A DNA stretch of 14,181 nt. It comes from SIG447 sp045577075. Lineage in GTDB: Bacteria; Bacillota; Clostridia; UMGS1883; UMGS1540. Positions 1-6,655 of the stretch are shown here, piece by piece. Both the position numbers and the translations under genes were made by a program. The DNA lies in NCBI GenBank assembly GCA_045577075.1, contig JAZNHR010000037.1:1-14181 (forward strand), in the 5' to 3' direction. Under the pieces are notes generated by a model. It was not told the DNA's origin. It saw only the letters and a list, made by a program, of their open reading frames with translations, and ran no database searches. How positions within the stretch are numbered: the stretch's first letter is position 1; each line of letters opens with the position of its first letter.

Positions 1-32
1 CTATCCACTCCTTGGCTCACAGAACGACATGG

Positions 33-848
33 CTACGATCCGACTTCTAAAAGAAGAAGATTTCCAAAATTACGGAAGGAAAGGCCGCTGTCGGCTTCGT
101 CTACGTACATGCCGTCCACGCTTTGCGCATTTTCGTAGGCAGAAACATAAGAACGGTGCTGATATAGCTTCAAAAAATAACCGCCATGCTTATTTAAAAA
201 AGGAAAATGCGTTGCTATGATTATTTTTTTGGCATGAATTTTTGCGTTTTGTGTAATTACCGCAGTTTTGCCGATTTCCCGCACGAACGTATTTTCGTAA
301 ATTTGCAGATCTTTTGTAATCTCCGCAAGGAACTTAAGAGGATGAAACTGCGCTTGCGCCGGAAAACAGACGGCACCTTTGACAGATAGCGGCAGGGGCA
401 CATCTTCGCAAAATGCAGCAGAAACTCCAAGGCTTTCTACGGCTCTTACCTCAGCTTCTATTTTTTTCCGGCTTGTAAGTGAATAGGTATAGGCGTTTTT
501 GGTTTCAAAATCGCAGTCCATCGTTTGGCAAAACTTTTCATACTGCCGCACGGCCGCCTCGTTGGCTTCTATATACTGTTTGGCTTTTTCCTTGCCGGCT
601 TTTTTTACAAGGTCCGCGTAAATAAGCCCGTGTTGAGATGTGATTTTTGCCGTGGAGTTTTTTGTGATGCCGGAGGCGATTTTTTTACCTTCCACAAGGA
701 TATAATCAACGCCTGCCTTTTGCAGAAAATAGGCACACAAAATACCGCACATACCGCCGCCGATAATGAGTACGTCCGTCTTTTTGTCTTCTTTAAGCGC
801 CGAAAAGCTCGGCAGTTTTACCGTGTCCGACCATACAGAATGATGCAT
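33..848 (-). CDS. FAD-dependent oxidoreductase (DAO family), frame broken near C-terminus
   Basis: An N-terminal Rossmann dinucleotide-binding motif, GGGMCG at residues 30-35, is followed by a G-I-T-x-x-S-T-A-K-I-T-x-Q-H-G stretch. Both are typical of the DAO-type FAD oxidoreductases that often carry a C-terminal Rieske [2Fe-2S] domain. Members oxidise amines or amino acids; the substrate cannot be told here. I chose the second Met (846-848) because the first ATG (858-860) sits inside the GGAGGG that makes a good ribosome binding site for it. Only about 271 residues are open. Family members run to about 400-500, and at S-F-R-N-F-G-N-L-L-L-L the family normally continues with a Gly-rich H-R-T-G segment, but here it reads E-V-G-S and then TAG. 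The frame therefore breaks within 50 bases of the window edge, by real mutation or by poor sequence quality. The Rieske domain, if any, would lie outside the window. No convincing promoter was seen between this gene and the terminator upstream of it. Confidence 0.75.
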   Translation of the reverse strand: MHHSVWSDTVKLPSFSALKEDKKTDVLIIGGGMCGILCAYFLQKAGVDYILVEGKKIASGITKNSTAKITSQHGLIYADLVKKAGKEKAKQYIEANEAAVRQYEKFCQTMDCDFETKNAYTYSLTSRKKIEAEVRAVESLGVSAAFCEDVPLPLSVKGAVCFPAQAQFHPLKFLAEITKDLQIYENTFVREIGKTAVITQNAKIHAKKIIIATHFPFLNKHGGYFLKLYQHRSYVSAYENAQSVDGMYVDEADSGLSFRNFGNLLLLEVGS

Positions 849-901
849 TTTTCCCTCCATCGTTTTTTTCTAGTATGTGCCATAACCGCGTTTTTTTATG
901 C

Positions 902-930
902 AAAACAAAAAGCCGAACATTTGTTCGACT
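902..930 (-). terminator. Intrinsic terminator after the papain-like hydrolase gene
   Basis: On the minus strand, AGTCGAAC and GTTCGGCT pair as an 8-bp stem with one G-U pair and an AAAT loop, followed by TTTTGTTTT. It begins just past the stop codon of the gene at 937-1506 and separates it from the oxidoreductase gene downstream. Confidence 0.75.
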
Positions 931-936
931 TTCAGG

Positions 937-1506
937 TTAAACAGCACGCATGGATGTTTGCAGTGAAGGGATGCAGACATTTTCCCAAAGTCCCGACATA
1001 TCGCCTTCGTACCTGCAAAATAAATCCGGATGGTTTGCATAGTCACTCGGCCGCATCAGGGATGGCTCCTTGGGCAGCGTCAGTGCATGGCTTTTATGGA
1101 GCACTTCTCCAATAAATTCGGAGCAGAAAAAACGCCTTCGCCGGGAAAAGGAAATGTTCATCTTACATAAAAATAAACCAATTACATTATATCTGTATTT
1201 AAACGATTCTCGCATCATACCTTCCACAAGTTCTTTTGCTACATCGTATACGGCATCCGGTACCGGCAGTTCAAAAAGTGCACACGGGATATCTGAATGC
1301 TTCTTAAAAAAACCTTTGGAAAAGGATTCGACCCGCATACCTGCCGGCAGGGGAGAATACGTAAACCGCCGCGCAAAACTGTAAAGCGGCTGAAGCGATG
1401 CATCAAAGGAAATGGAGGCGTGGGTATAGGCATCCGATGTGGCAAACTTTATCATTTTGGAAACATATGTATCTGAATTTGTCAGCAATATATAAATGGA
1501 TTTCAT
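937..1506 (-). CDS. YiiX/YebB-like permuted papain (NlpC/P60 superfamily) cysteine hydrolase
   Basis: This 189-residue protein has the order expected of circularly permuted papain-like hydrolases: a His in Y-T-H-A-S-I (H29) comes first, and the Cys in F-F-C-S-E-F (C128) comes later, at the start of a helix. The F-K-Y-R-Y-N-V-I-G-L stretch before the Cys (residues 102-111) is also typical. Relatives are amidases or peptidases, and some act on cell wall or lipid-linked substrates; the substrate here is unknown. No signal peptide is seen, so a cytosolic location is likely. The start at 1504-1506 was chosen because AAAGGAG lies 6 bases upstream; the open frame extends 19 codons further, but that part overlaps the promoter. 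The gene has its own promoter, divergent from the hrcA promoter, and its own terminator. Confidence 0.7.
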   Translation of the reverse strand: MKSIYILLTNSDTYVSKMIKFATSDAYTHASISFDASLQPLYSFARRFTYSPLPAGMRVESFSKGFFKKHSDIPCALFELPVPDAVYDVAKELVEGMMRESFKYRYNVIGLFLCKMNISFSRRRRFFCSEFIGEVLHKSHALTLPKEPSLMRPSDYANHPDLFCRYEGDMSGLWENVCIPSLQTSMRAV

Positions 1507-1534
1507 GCTGTACTCCTTTAAAATAACTATATGT

Positions 1535-1563
1535 ATTGTATCAAAAAAAGCAAGGACATGCAA
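1535..1563 (-). promoter_or_regulatory. Sigma-A-type promoter for the papain-like hydrolase gene
   Basis: On the minus strand, TTGCAT (-35, 1558-1563) and TACAAT (-10, 1535-1540) are 17 bases apart, and TGA directly before the -10 gives an extended -10. Transcription would start some 20 bases before the AAAGGAG site. Confidence 0.7.
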
Positions 1564-1600
1564 GTCTTTGTGGAATTTTTTAAAAATTTTCCAATATCTC

Positions 1601-1629
1601 TTGACAATTCCTCCATAAAGTGGTATCTT
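1601..1629 (+). promoter_or_regulatory. Sigma-A-type promoter of the hrcA operon
   Basis: TTGACA (1601-1606, perfect -35) and TATCTT (1624-1629) are 17 bases apart, and TGG before the -10 is an extended -10 signature. The predicted transcription start (about 1635-1637) falls at the left arm of the CIRCE operator, so HrcA bound there would block initiation. Confidence 0.85.
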
Positions 1630-1633
1630 AATA

Positions 1634-1660
1634 TTAGCACTCGATGGAGGGGAGTGCTAA
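1634..1660 (+). promoter_or_regulatory. CIRCE operator (HrcA binding site), perfect match
   Basis: TTAGCACTC at 1634-1642, a 9-base spacer, and GAGTGCTAA at 1652-1660 form the exact consensus CIRCE inverted repeat. In many bacteria CIRCE is bound by HrcA to repress hrcA-grpE-dnaK-dnaJ and groESL. Because it starts at the predicted transcript 5' end, it also folds as a 9-bp hairpin in the mRNA. Its spacer carries GGAGGG, a Shine-Dalgarno-like run, but no start codon lies at a usable distance. Confidence 0.97.
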
Positions 1661-1681
1661 TTTTGGATAAGAAGTGATACT

Positions 1682-2428
1682 ATGGAGCTCAGCGAAAGAA
1701 AAAAACTGATTTTGAATGCGATTGTCAGCGAATACATCGAAACGGCAGAGCCTGTCAGCAGTGTTACGATTGTAAATAAATATCATGCCGGCTGTAGTTC
1801 GGCAACTGTTCGAAATGAAATGTCGGATTTGGAGGAGATGGGATATCTCGATAAGCCGCACACCTCCGCCGGAAGGATGCCTTCCGGGCGCGGTTATCGT
1901 TTTTATGTAAATTCCCTCTTTCCTTACAAGGCGCCGGAAAGTGCAGGGGCAAAGCTTCGTCGAGCCTTTTTGTCCCAGCTTGCCGAGACGGATGATGTGA
2001 TTGAGAAAGCATCTGATTTCATTTCCCGGTTTACAAACTACACTGTAATCGCGATGGATGCTTTTGAAAATACACCGCGGCGCGTGTATACCGGGGGTGT
2101 GGTCAATATCTTTAACCACCCCGAGTATAAAAATTTGGAAAAGGCGAGACGGCTCATTAGCTTTATTGACAGTCGTGACAGTATATACAAAGTCATTTCG
2201 GAACTGGACGGCGGAGAAAAAGTCCGTATTTTAATCGGTGACGAAAACACCTATGAGGATTTAAAGGACTGTAGTGTTGTCATTTCCCATTATCGGGATG
2301 CACGCGGAAGGCGCGGAGGTCTTGGAATTATCGGCCCTACCCGTATGCACTATGACACAGTAGTGGCGTCTCTGCAGACTGTGACCGATATGGTAGAGAA
2401 GCTTATTTCGGAAAAGGAGAATTTTTAA
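1682..2428 (+). CDS. hrcA: Heat-inducible transcription repressor HrcA, short form
   Basis: HrcA represses heat-shock genes by binding CIRCE; in studied species GroEL helps it fold and so couples repression to chaperone supply. Residues 1-76 are a full winged helix-turn-helix, with S-S-A-T-V-R-N-E-M (39-47) and the wing H-T-S-A-G-R-M-P-S (60-68). The C-terminal end also fits the family: V-V-N-I-F-N-H-P-E-Y (140-149) and I-G-P-T-R-M near residue 220. The protein is 248 residues against about 340 in typical HrcA. The gap lies between T-N-Y-T-V-I-A-M-D (118-126) and R-V-Y-T-G-G (134-139), so about 95 residues of the GAF-like core and inserted dimerisation domain are absent while the frame stays open. 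The ribosome binding site GAAGTGAT, 3 bases before ATG, is one mismatch from GAGGTGAT. It is the first gene of the chaperone operon, directly behind CIRCE, so it is probably self-regulated. Confidence 0.95.
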   Translation: MELSERKKLILNAIVSEYIETAEPVSSVTIVNKYHAGCSSATVRNEMSDLEEMGYLDKPHTSAGRMPSGRGYRFYVNSLFPYKAPESAGAKLRRAFLSQLAETDDVIEKASDFISRFTNYTVIAMDAFENTPRRVYTGGVVNIFNHPEYKNLEKARRLISFIDSRDSIYKVISELDGGEKVRILIGDENTYEDLKDCSVVISHYRDARGRRGGLGIIGPTRMHYDTVVASLQTVTDMVEKLISEKENF

Positions 2429-2430
2429 GG

Positions 2431-2934
2431 ATGTGTGAGGAAGAAAAGAAGATAGAGGCAGAAACGCCGGAAGAAACCGCGGCAGAAGTCATGGATGAAA
2501 AAGAAGACGATATCGTGGCAGAATATAAGGACAAGCTGCTAAGACTTTCGGCTGAATTTGATAACTTCCGCAAGCGCACCGCAAAAGAAAAGGAAACCCT
2601 CTTTTCTGACGGCTGTGCGGATGCAGTGCTTGCATTCCTGCCTTTTGTAGATAACATGGAACGCTTTATGGAAGCGGCTATGGAGGAGGCGGAGGACAGC
2701 CCGCTTCGCCAGGGTCTCGAAAAGGTCCTAAAACAGCTTTATGAGATTTTAAAATCTCTAAAGGTCGAGGAAATCCCCGCAGTTGGAGAAAAATTTGACC
2801 CCAACGTGCACAATGCGGTGATGCATATTGAAGATGAAACGGTGGATGCTGAAACGGTGATAGAACAGTTCCAAAAAGGATACACCATCGGCGGCAAAGT
2901 ACTTCGTTTCAGCATGGTAAAAGTAGCAAACTAA
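2431..2934 (+). CDS. grpE: Nucleotide exchange factor GrpE
   Basis: GrpE releases ADP from DnaK and so resets the Hsp70 cycle in the cytosol. The protein has 167 residues: an acidic Glu-rich N-terminus (about 1-28), a long helical coiled coil including L-L-R-L-S-A-E-F-D-N-F-R-K-R (about residues 36-49), and a beta domain ending in Q-F-Q-K-G-Y-T-I-G-G-K-V-L-R-F-S-M-V-K-V, the family signature. The length is slightly below the usual 180-200, with a short acidic leader. It starts 2 bases after the hrcA stop codon, with AAGGAG inside the hrcA 3' end, so translation is probably coupled. The frame is intact and all the conserved core is present. Confidence 0.97.
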   Translation: MCEEEKKIEAETPEETAAEVMDEKEDDIVAEYKDKLLRLSAEFDNFRKRTAKEKETLFSDGCADAVLAFLPFVDNMERFMEAAMEEAEDSPLRQGLEKVLKQLYEILKSLKVEEIPAVGEKFDPNVHNAVMHIEDETVDAETVIEQFQKGYTIGGKVLRFSMVKVAN

Positions 2935-2958
2935 TTTTAAGAAAGAAGGAACATAAAC

Positions 2959-4800
2959 ATGGCAAAAATCATTGGTATCGACCTCGGTACAACAAATTCT
3001 TGTGTAGCAGTTATGGAAGGCGGCGAGCCGGTTGTTATTGCAAACGCAGAAGGTGCAAGAACCACGCCCAGCGTTGTTGCTTTCACAAAGGATAATGAAC
3101 GTCTTGTAGGGCAGGTTGCAAAAAGACAGGCAATCACAAACCCGGAACGCACCATTATTTCTATTAAACGCGATATGGGTACGGACAGACGTGTTGCGAT
3201 TGGCGAAAATAATTACACCCCCCAGGAAATTTCTGCAATGGTACTGCAAAAATTAAAGGCAGACGCAGAAAGCTATATCGGTGAAAAGGTAAGTCAGGCA
3301 GTTATCACCGTTCCTGCATATTTCTCCGACGCCCAGCGCCAGGCAACCAAGGACGCCGGTAAAATTGCAGGCCTTGAAGTCCTGCGTATTATTAACGAGC
3401 CCACAGCCGCGGCACTTGCCTACGGTATGGATAAGGATACGGACCAGAAAATCATGGTTTACGACCTTGGCGGCGGTACGTTTGACGTTTCCATTCTTGA
3501 AATTGGGGATGGTGTTTTCGAAGTTTTGGCAACCTGCGGGAATAACCGCCTCGGTGGCGATGACTTTGACGAAAGAATTATTGCATATATCTGCGAAGAA
3601 TTTAAGAAAGAACAGGGCATTGACCTGAAAAATGACAAAATGGCAATGCAGCGCCTGAAGGAAGCTGCAGAAAAGGCAAAGATTGAGCTTTCCGGCGTTA
3701 CCACCTCAAATATCAACCTTCCGTTTATTACTGCCGACGGCTCAGGCCCGAAGCATCTTGACATGACGCTGACCCGCGCAAAGTTTAACGAAATCACCGC
3801 AGACCTCGTTGAAAAAACCATGGGTCCGTCCCGTGATGCACTGCAGCAGGCAGGGCTTACGGGCAGCCAGGTCGACAAGGTACTGATGGTTGGCGGCTCC
3901 AGCCGTATTCCGGCTGTTTACGAAGCCGTAAAGGCGCTTACCGGCAAAGAACCCCATAAGGGCATAAACCCCGATGAATGTGTAGCTGTTGGCGCCGCAA
4001 TTCAGGCAGGCGTTTTGGCAGGCGACGTGCAGGATTTAGTCCTTCTCGATGTTACGCCCCTTTCCCTCGGCCTTGAAACCTTGGGCGGCGTATTTACAAA
4101 GCTGATTGACAGAAATACCACCATTCCCACAAAGAAGAGCCAGGTGTTCTCCACTGCTGCAGACGGACAGACCAGTGTTGAAATTCACGTTCTGCAGGGC
4201 GAGCGAGAAATGGCGGCATATAATAAGACCCTCGGTCGATTCTCCCTTGATAATATTCCTGCAGCCCCCCGTGGCGTTCCCCAGATTGAAGTTACCTTCG
4301 ACATTGACGCCAACGGTATCGTACACGTTTCCGCAAAGGATATGGGTACAGGCAACGTACAGGATATTACCATTACTGCTTCCGGTAACCTTTCCGACGA
4401 GGAAATTGATAAGGCTGTAAAAGAAGCAGAAAAGTATGCGGAAGAAGATAAGAAGAAGAAAGAAGAAATCGACATTCGCAACACAGGCGACCAGCTCGTA
4501 TACCAGACGGAAAAAACCATGGCAGACCTTGGGGATAAGCTTTCCGAAGAAGATAAGAGTGCCATTACACCCCTTGTGGACAGCCTGAAGGAAGCTTTAA
4601 AGGGAACGGATACCGCGGCAATTAAAACGGCAACGGAAGCCCTCCAGCAGAAATTCTATGAAATTTCCGCAAAGCTTTACCAAAGCGCAAATCCCGGTGC
4701 GGCACCGGGCGCCGATATGGGCGCGGACATGGGTGCAAACGGCGGTGCTGAGAACGTATACGACGCAGACTATAAGGTTGTAGACGACGATAATAAATAA
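2959..4800 (+). CDS. dnaK: Molecular chaperone DnaK (Hsp70)
   Basis: DnaK binds exposed hydrophobic segments of client proteins in an ATP-driven cycle with DnaJ and GrpE. Residues 1-358 are the actin-like ATPase domain: I-D-L-G-T-T-N-S (7-14), Y-D-L-G-G-G-T-F-D (168-176) and V-G-G-S-S-R-I-P (311-318). The interdomain linker D-L-V-L-L-D-V-T follows at 359-366, then the beta substrate-binding domain, a charged Lys/Glu helical lid and a Gly/Ala/Met-rich flexible tail ending in Y-K-V-V-D-D-D-N-K. The 613-residue length matches DnaKs of Gram-positive bacteria, which lack an insertion found in the ATPase domain of proteobacterial forms. GAAGGA lies 8 bases before the ATG. It is the third gene of the CIRCE-controlled operon and probably its most strongly expressed. 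Nothing looks damaged. Confidence 0.99.
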   Translation: MAKIIGIDLGTTNSCVAVMEGGEPVVIANAEGARTTPSVVAFTKDNERLVGQVAKRQAITNPERTIISIKRDMGTDRRVAIGENNYTPQEISAMVLQKLKADAESYIGEKVSQAVITVPAYFSDAQRQATKDAGKIAGLEVLRIINEPTAAALAYGMDKDTDQKIMVYDLGGGTFDVSILEIGDGVFEVLATCGNNRLGGDDFDERIIAYICEEFKKEQGIDLKNDKMAMQRLKEAAEKAKIELSGVTTSNINLPFITADGSGPKHLDMTLTRAKFNEITADLVEKTMGPSRDALQQAGLTGSQVDKVLMVGGSSRIPAVYEAVKALTGKEPHKGINPDECVAVGAAIQAGVLAGDVQDLVLLDVTPLSLGLETLGGVFTKLIDRNTTIPTKKSQVFSTAADGQTSVEIHVLQGEREMAAYNKTLGRFSLDNIPAAPRGVPQIEVTFDIDANGIVHVSAKDMGTGNVQDITITASGNLSDEEIDKAVKEAEKYAEEDKKKKEEIDIRNTGDQLVYQTEKTMADLGDKLSEEDKSAITPLVDSLKEALKGTDTAAIKTATEALQQKFYEISAKLYQSANPGAAPGADMGADMGANGGAENVYDADYKVVDDDNK

Positions 4801-4812
4801 GAACAAAGCGGA

Positions 4813-4834
4813 GGGCGGCCCAAAGCGGTCGCCC
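4813..4834 (+). other. GC-rich intercistronic hairpin between dnaK and dnaJ
   Basis: GGGCGGCC (4813-4820) pairs with GGTCGCCC (4827-4834) as an 8-bp stem with one G-U pair and a 6-base loop CAAAGC. No U-run follows, so it is not a standard intrinsic terminator. It lies just after the dnaK stop and before the dnaJ ribosome binding site. It could protect or set the 3' end of a dnaK mRNA, or lower expression of downstream genes; this is inference. Confidence 0.6.
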
Positions 4835-4854
4835 AAAGCTATGGGAGATAAGGT

Positions 4855-5985
4855 ATGGCAAAAAGAGATTATTACGAGGTGCTGGGCGTAGAAAAAGGCG
4901 CAAGTGAGGACGAACTGAAAAAAGCCTTCCGCCGCAAAGCAAAGGAATATCACCCGGACCTTAACAAAGATAATCCCGAGGCAGAAGGTAAGTTTAAAGA
5001 AGTCAACGAAGCGTATGAGGTTTTGAGTGACCCGGAAAAGCGCAGTCGGTATGACCAGTTCGGCCACGCCGGCGTTGACCCTTCCGCCGGTGGCGGTGCA
5101 GGCTATGGCGGTGGCTTTGGCGGCTTTGGCGGCATTGATATGGAAGATATTTTTGGCAGTATTTTCGGCGGCGGTTTTGGCGGCGGTAGAGCCAGACAAA
5201 ACAGACCTGAAAAGGGCAGAACCATTCAGCAAAATATCACCATTTCCTTTGAGGAAGCAGCATTTGGCACAGAAAAGACCATTCGCGTCATTCGTATGGA
5301 AGGCTGTGCGGAATGTGGGGGCAGCGGCGCGAAGAAGGGTACACAGCCCGAAACGTGCCCCACGTGTCATGGCACGGGGCAGATTCGTATGTCCATGGGC
5401 TTTATGAGCACCGCACGGACGTGTGATTCCTGCCGCGGTACCGGTAAAATCATAAAAGAGCCCTGTGGCAAATGCCAGGGCTACGGACAGGTGCGTCAGG
5501 ACCGCACAATCAGCGTCAAAATCCCTGCCGGCATAGCTGACGGCCAGGCGATTTCCATTCGTGGCGAAGGGGACCACGGCAAACGTGGCGGCCCTGCAGG
5601 CGACGTGATTTTGCAAATCAACGTAAAAGAACACCCCATTTTTGAAAGACGGGGTGACGACGTGATTTGTCATATGCCCATTACCTTTGCGGAAGCCGCG
5701 CTCGGCGCGGAAATGGAAGTGCCTACCCTCGACGGCAAGGTGCGCTACACCGTGCCGGAAGGGACGCAAAACGGCTCCGTTTTCCGTCTTCGTGAGAAAG
5801 GTATTCCGCATATTAACGGCAGAGGACGGGGTGACCAGCTTGTCTACGTCCAGATTGAAGTGCCTAAGAATTTGACTGGCCCCCAGAAGGAAATCTTAAA
5901 GCAGTTCGCGGATGCCACAGGCATGAAAAACTATAAAAACAAACAGAAATTTTCCGATAAAATCAAAAACTACTTTGGAGGCTGA
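4855..5985 (+). CDS. dnaJ: Co-chaperone DnaJ (Hsp40), type I
   Basis: DnaJ delivers unfolded clients to DnaK and stimulates its ATPase. All type I domains are present in 376 residues: a J domain (1-70) with the essential H33-P34-D35, a Gly/Phe-rich linker (about 77-115), and four zinc-binding C-x-x-C-x-G-x-G repeats from C151 to about 214 (C-A-E-C, C-P-T-C, C-D-S-C, C-G-K-C). The C-terminal beta-domains follow and end in a basic, Lys/Asn-rich tail. All eight zinc-ligand cysteines are there. GGGAG lies 7 bases before the ATG. It is the last chaperone gene of the operon, 54 bases after dnaK with the hairpin at 4813-4834 between them. Confidence 0.99.
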   Translation: MAKRDYYEVLGVEKGASEDELKKAFRRKAKEYHPDLNKDNPEAEGKFKEVNEAYEVLSDPEKRSRYDQFGHAGVDPSAGGGAGYGGGFGGFGGIDMEDIFGSIFGGGFGGGRARQNRPEKGRTIQQNITISFEEAAFGTEKTIRVIRMEGCAECGGSGAKKGTQPETCPTCHGTGQIRMSMGFMSTARTCDSCRGTGKIIKEPCGKCQGYGQVRQDRTISVKIPAGIADGQAISIRGEGDHGKRGGPAGDVILQINVKEHPIFERRGDDVICHMPITFAEAALGAEMEVPTLDGKVRYTVPEGTQNGSVFRLREKGIPHINGRGRGDQLVYVQIEVPKNLTGPQKEILKQFADATGMKNYKNKQKFSDKIKNYFGG

Positions 5986-5987
5986 GC

Positions 5988-6605
5988 ATGAAAACCTATA
6001 CCATTAAAAAAGTAAGCGCAAAGCCTTGCGCGTGGGATGATATCGAAAAAATCAGCATTGATATTTTCAAGTGGGCGGATAATGATTACAGACCGCGTAC
6101 CGAGGCGGCACTTTGTTATGACAACGAAGCGATTTATATAAAGTTCTGGGCATATGAAACTGAGGTGCGTGGCGAACATAAAAAGCATAACGAAGCTGTC
6201 TATGAGGACAGCTGTGTCGAATTCTTTTTCCGTCCAACGTCAAACCCCAATTTCTTTAATATTGAAACAAACGTTATCGGGGCACAGCTGATAGGCTTCG
6301 GACCGCAGCGCGAGGATCGACTCGAAGTGGCGGTAGACGAAGCGGTCATGCAAATCGTACCCTCCGTAAAAAATGCCGAAACGTATGCCGAAAACATGTG
6401 GACAATGGAATACCGTGTACCGTTTTCCTTCCTCAAAAAGTACTATGGGGATTTGGATATCGTCTCGGACGGCCTTCGTGCTAACCTCTATAAATGCGGT
6501 GATTTAACAAAAGAAGAGCATTACGGTATGTGGAATGACATAGACTATTTACCTCCGGACTACCATAGGCCCGAGTTCTTTGCTGAAATGATTTTTGAGA
6601 AATAA
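5988..6605 (+). CDS. Carbohydrate-binding family 9 (CBM9)-like protein
   Basis: This 205-residue protein resembles the CBM9-like single-domain proteins of Clostridia. It shows W-D-D-I-E (16-20), A-A-L-C-Y-D-N-E-A-I-Y-I-K-F-W-A-Y-E (a beta-strand pair), V-Y-E-D-S-C-V-E-F-F-F and F-F-N-I-E-T-N-V-I-G. In extracellular xylanases CBM9 binds sugar chain ends. Here there is no signal peptide, no enzyme domain and no membrane segment, so it is probably a cytosolic protein whose ligand is unknown. The ATG is 2 bases past the dnaJ stop, and its GGAGG site overlaps the dnaJ end, so translation is likely coupled to dnaJ and the gene would be heat-inducible through CIRCE. In many Bacillota the gene after dnaJ is prmA; it is not present here. 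Confidence 0.7.
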   Translation: MKTYTIKKVSAKPCAWDDIEKISIDIFKWADNDYRPRTEAALCYDNEAIYIKFWAYETEVRGEHKKHNEAVYEDSCVEFFFRPTSNPNFFNIETNVIGAQLIGFGPQREDRLEVAVDEAVMQIVPSVKNAETYAENMWTMEYRVPFSFLKKYYGDLDIVSDGLRANLYKCGDLTKEEHYGMWNDIDYLPPDYHRPEFFAEMIFEK

Positions 6606-6606
6606 G

Positions 6607-6648
6607 AAAAAAAGCAGAAGCGGATTTATTCGTTTCTGCTTTTTTTTA
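6607..6648. terminator. Shared terminator between the dnaK operon and the folD operon
   Basis: AGCAGAAGCGGA (6613-6624) and TTCGTTTCTGCT (6629-6640) pair over 12 bp (two G-U pairs) around a TTTA loop. An A-run precedes and a T-run (to 6648) follows, so it can work on both strands, though the two G-U pairs become mismatches on the minus strand. It lies between the two converging operons. Confidence 0.85.
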
Positions 6649-6655
6649 CTAAACT

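Noticed and set aside
861..901. Possible promoter for the oxidoreductase gene (TTGCAT with CATACT on the minus strand)
   Set aside because: The spacing is about 20 bases and no -10 is found at 16-18 bases, unlike every other promoter in the window.
525..1115. A 196-codon plus-strand frame over the left-hand genes
   Set aside because: It covers the starts and terminator of minus-strand genes with recognisable motifs, and its own sequence shows no family features.
4597..5811. A 404-codon open frame on the minus strand, antisense to the end of dnaK and most of dnaJ
   Set aside because: It lies wholly over two clearly real genes, is rich in Phe, Ala and His as expected from antisense codon patterns, and shows no domain or good ribosome binding site.
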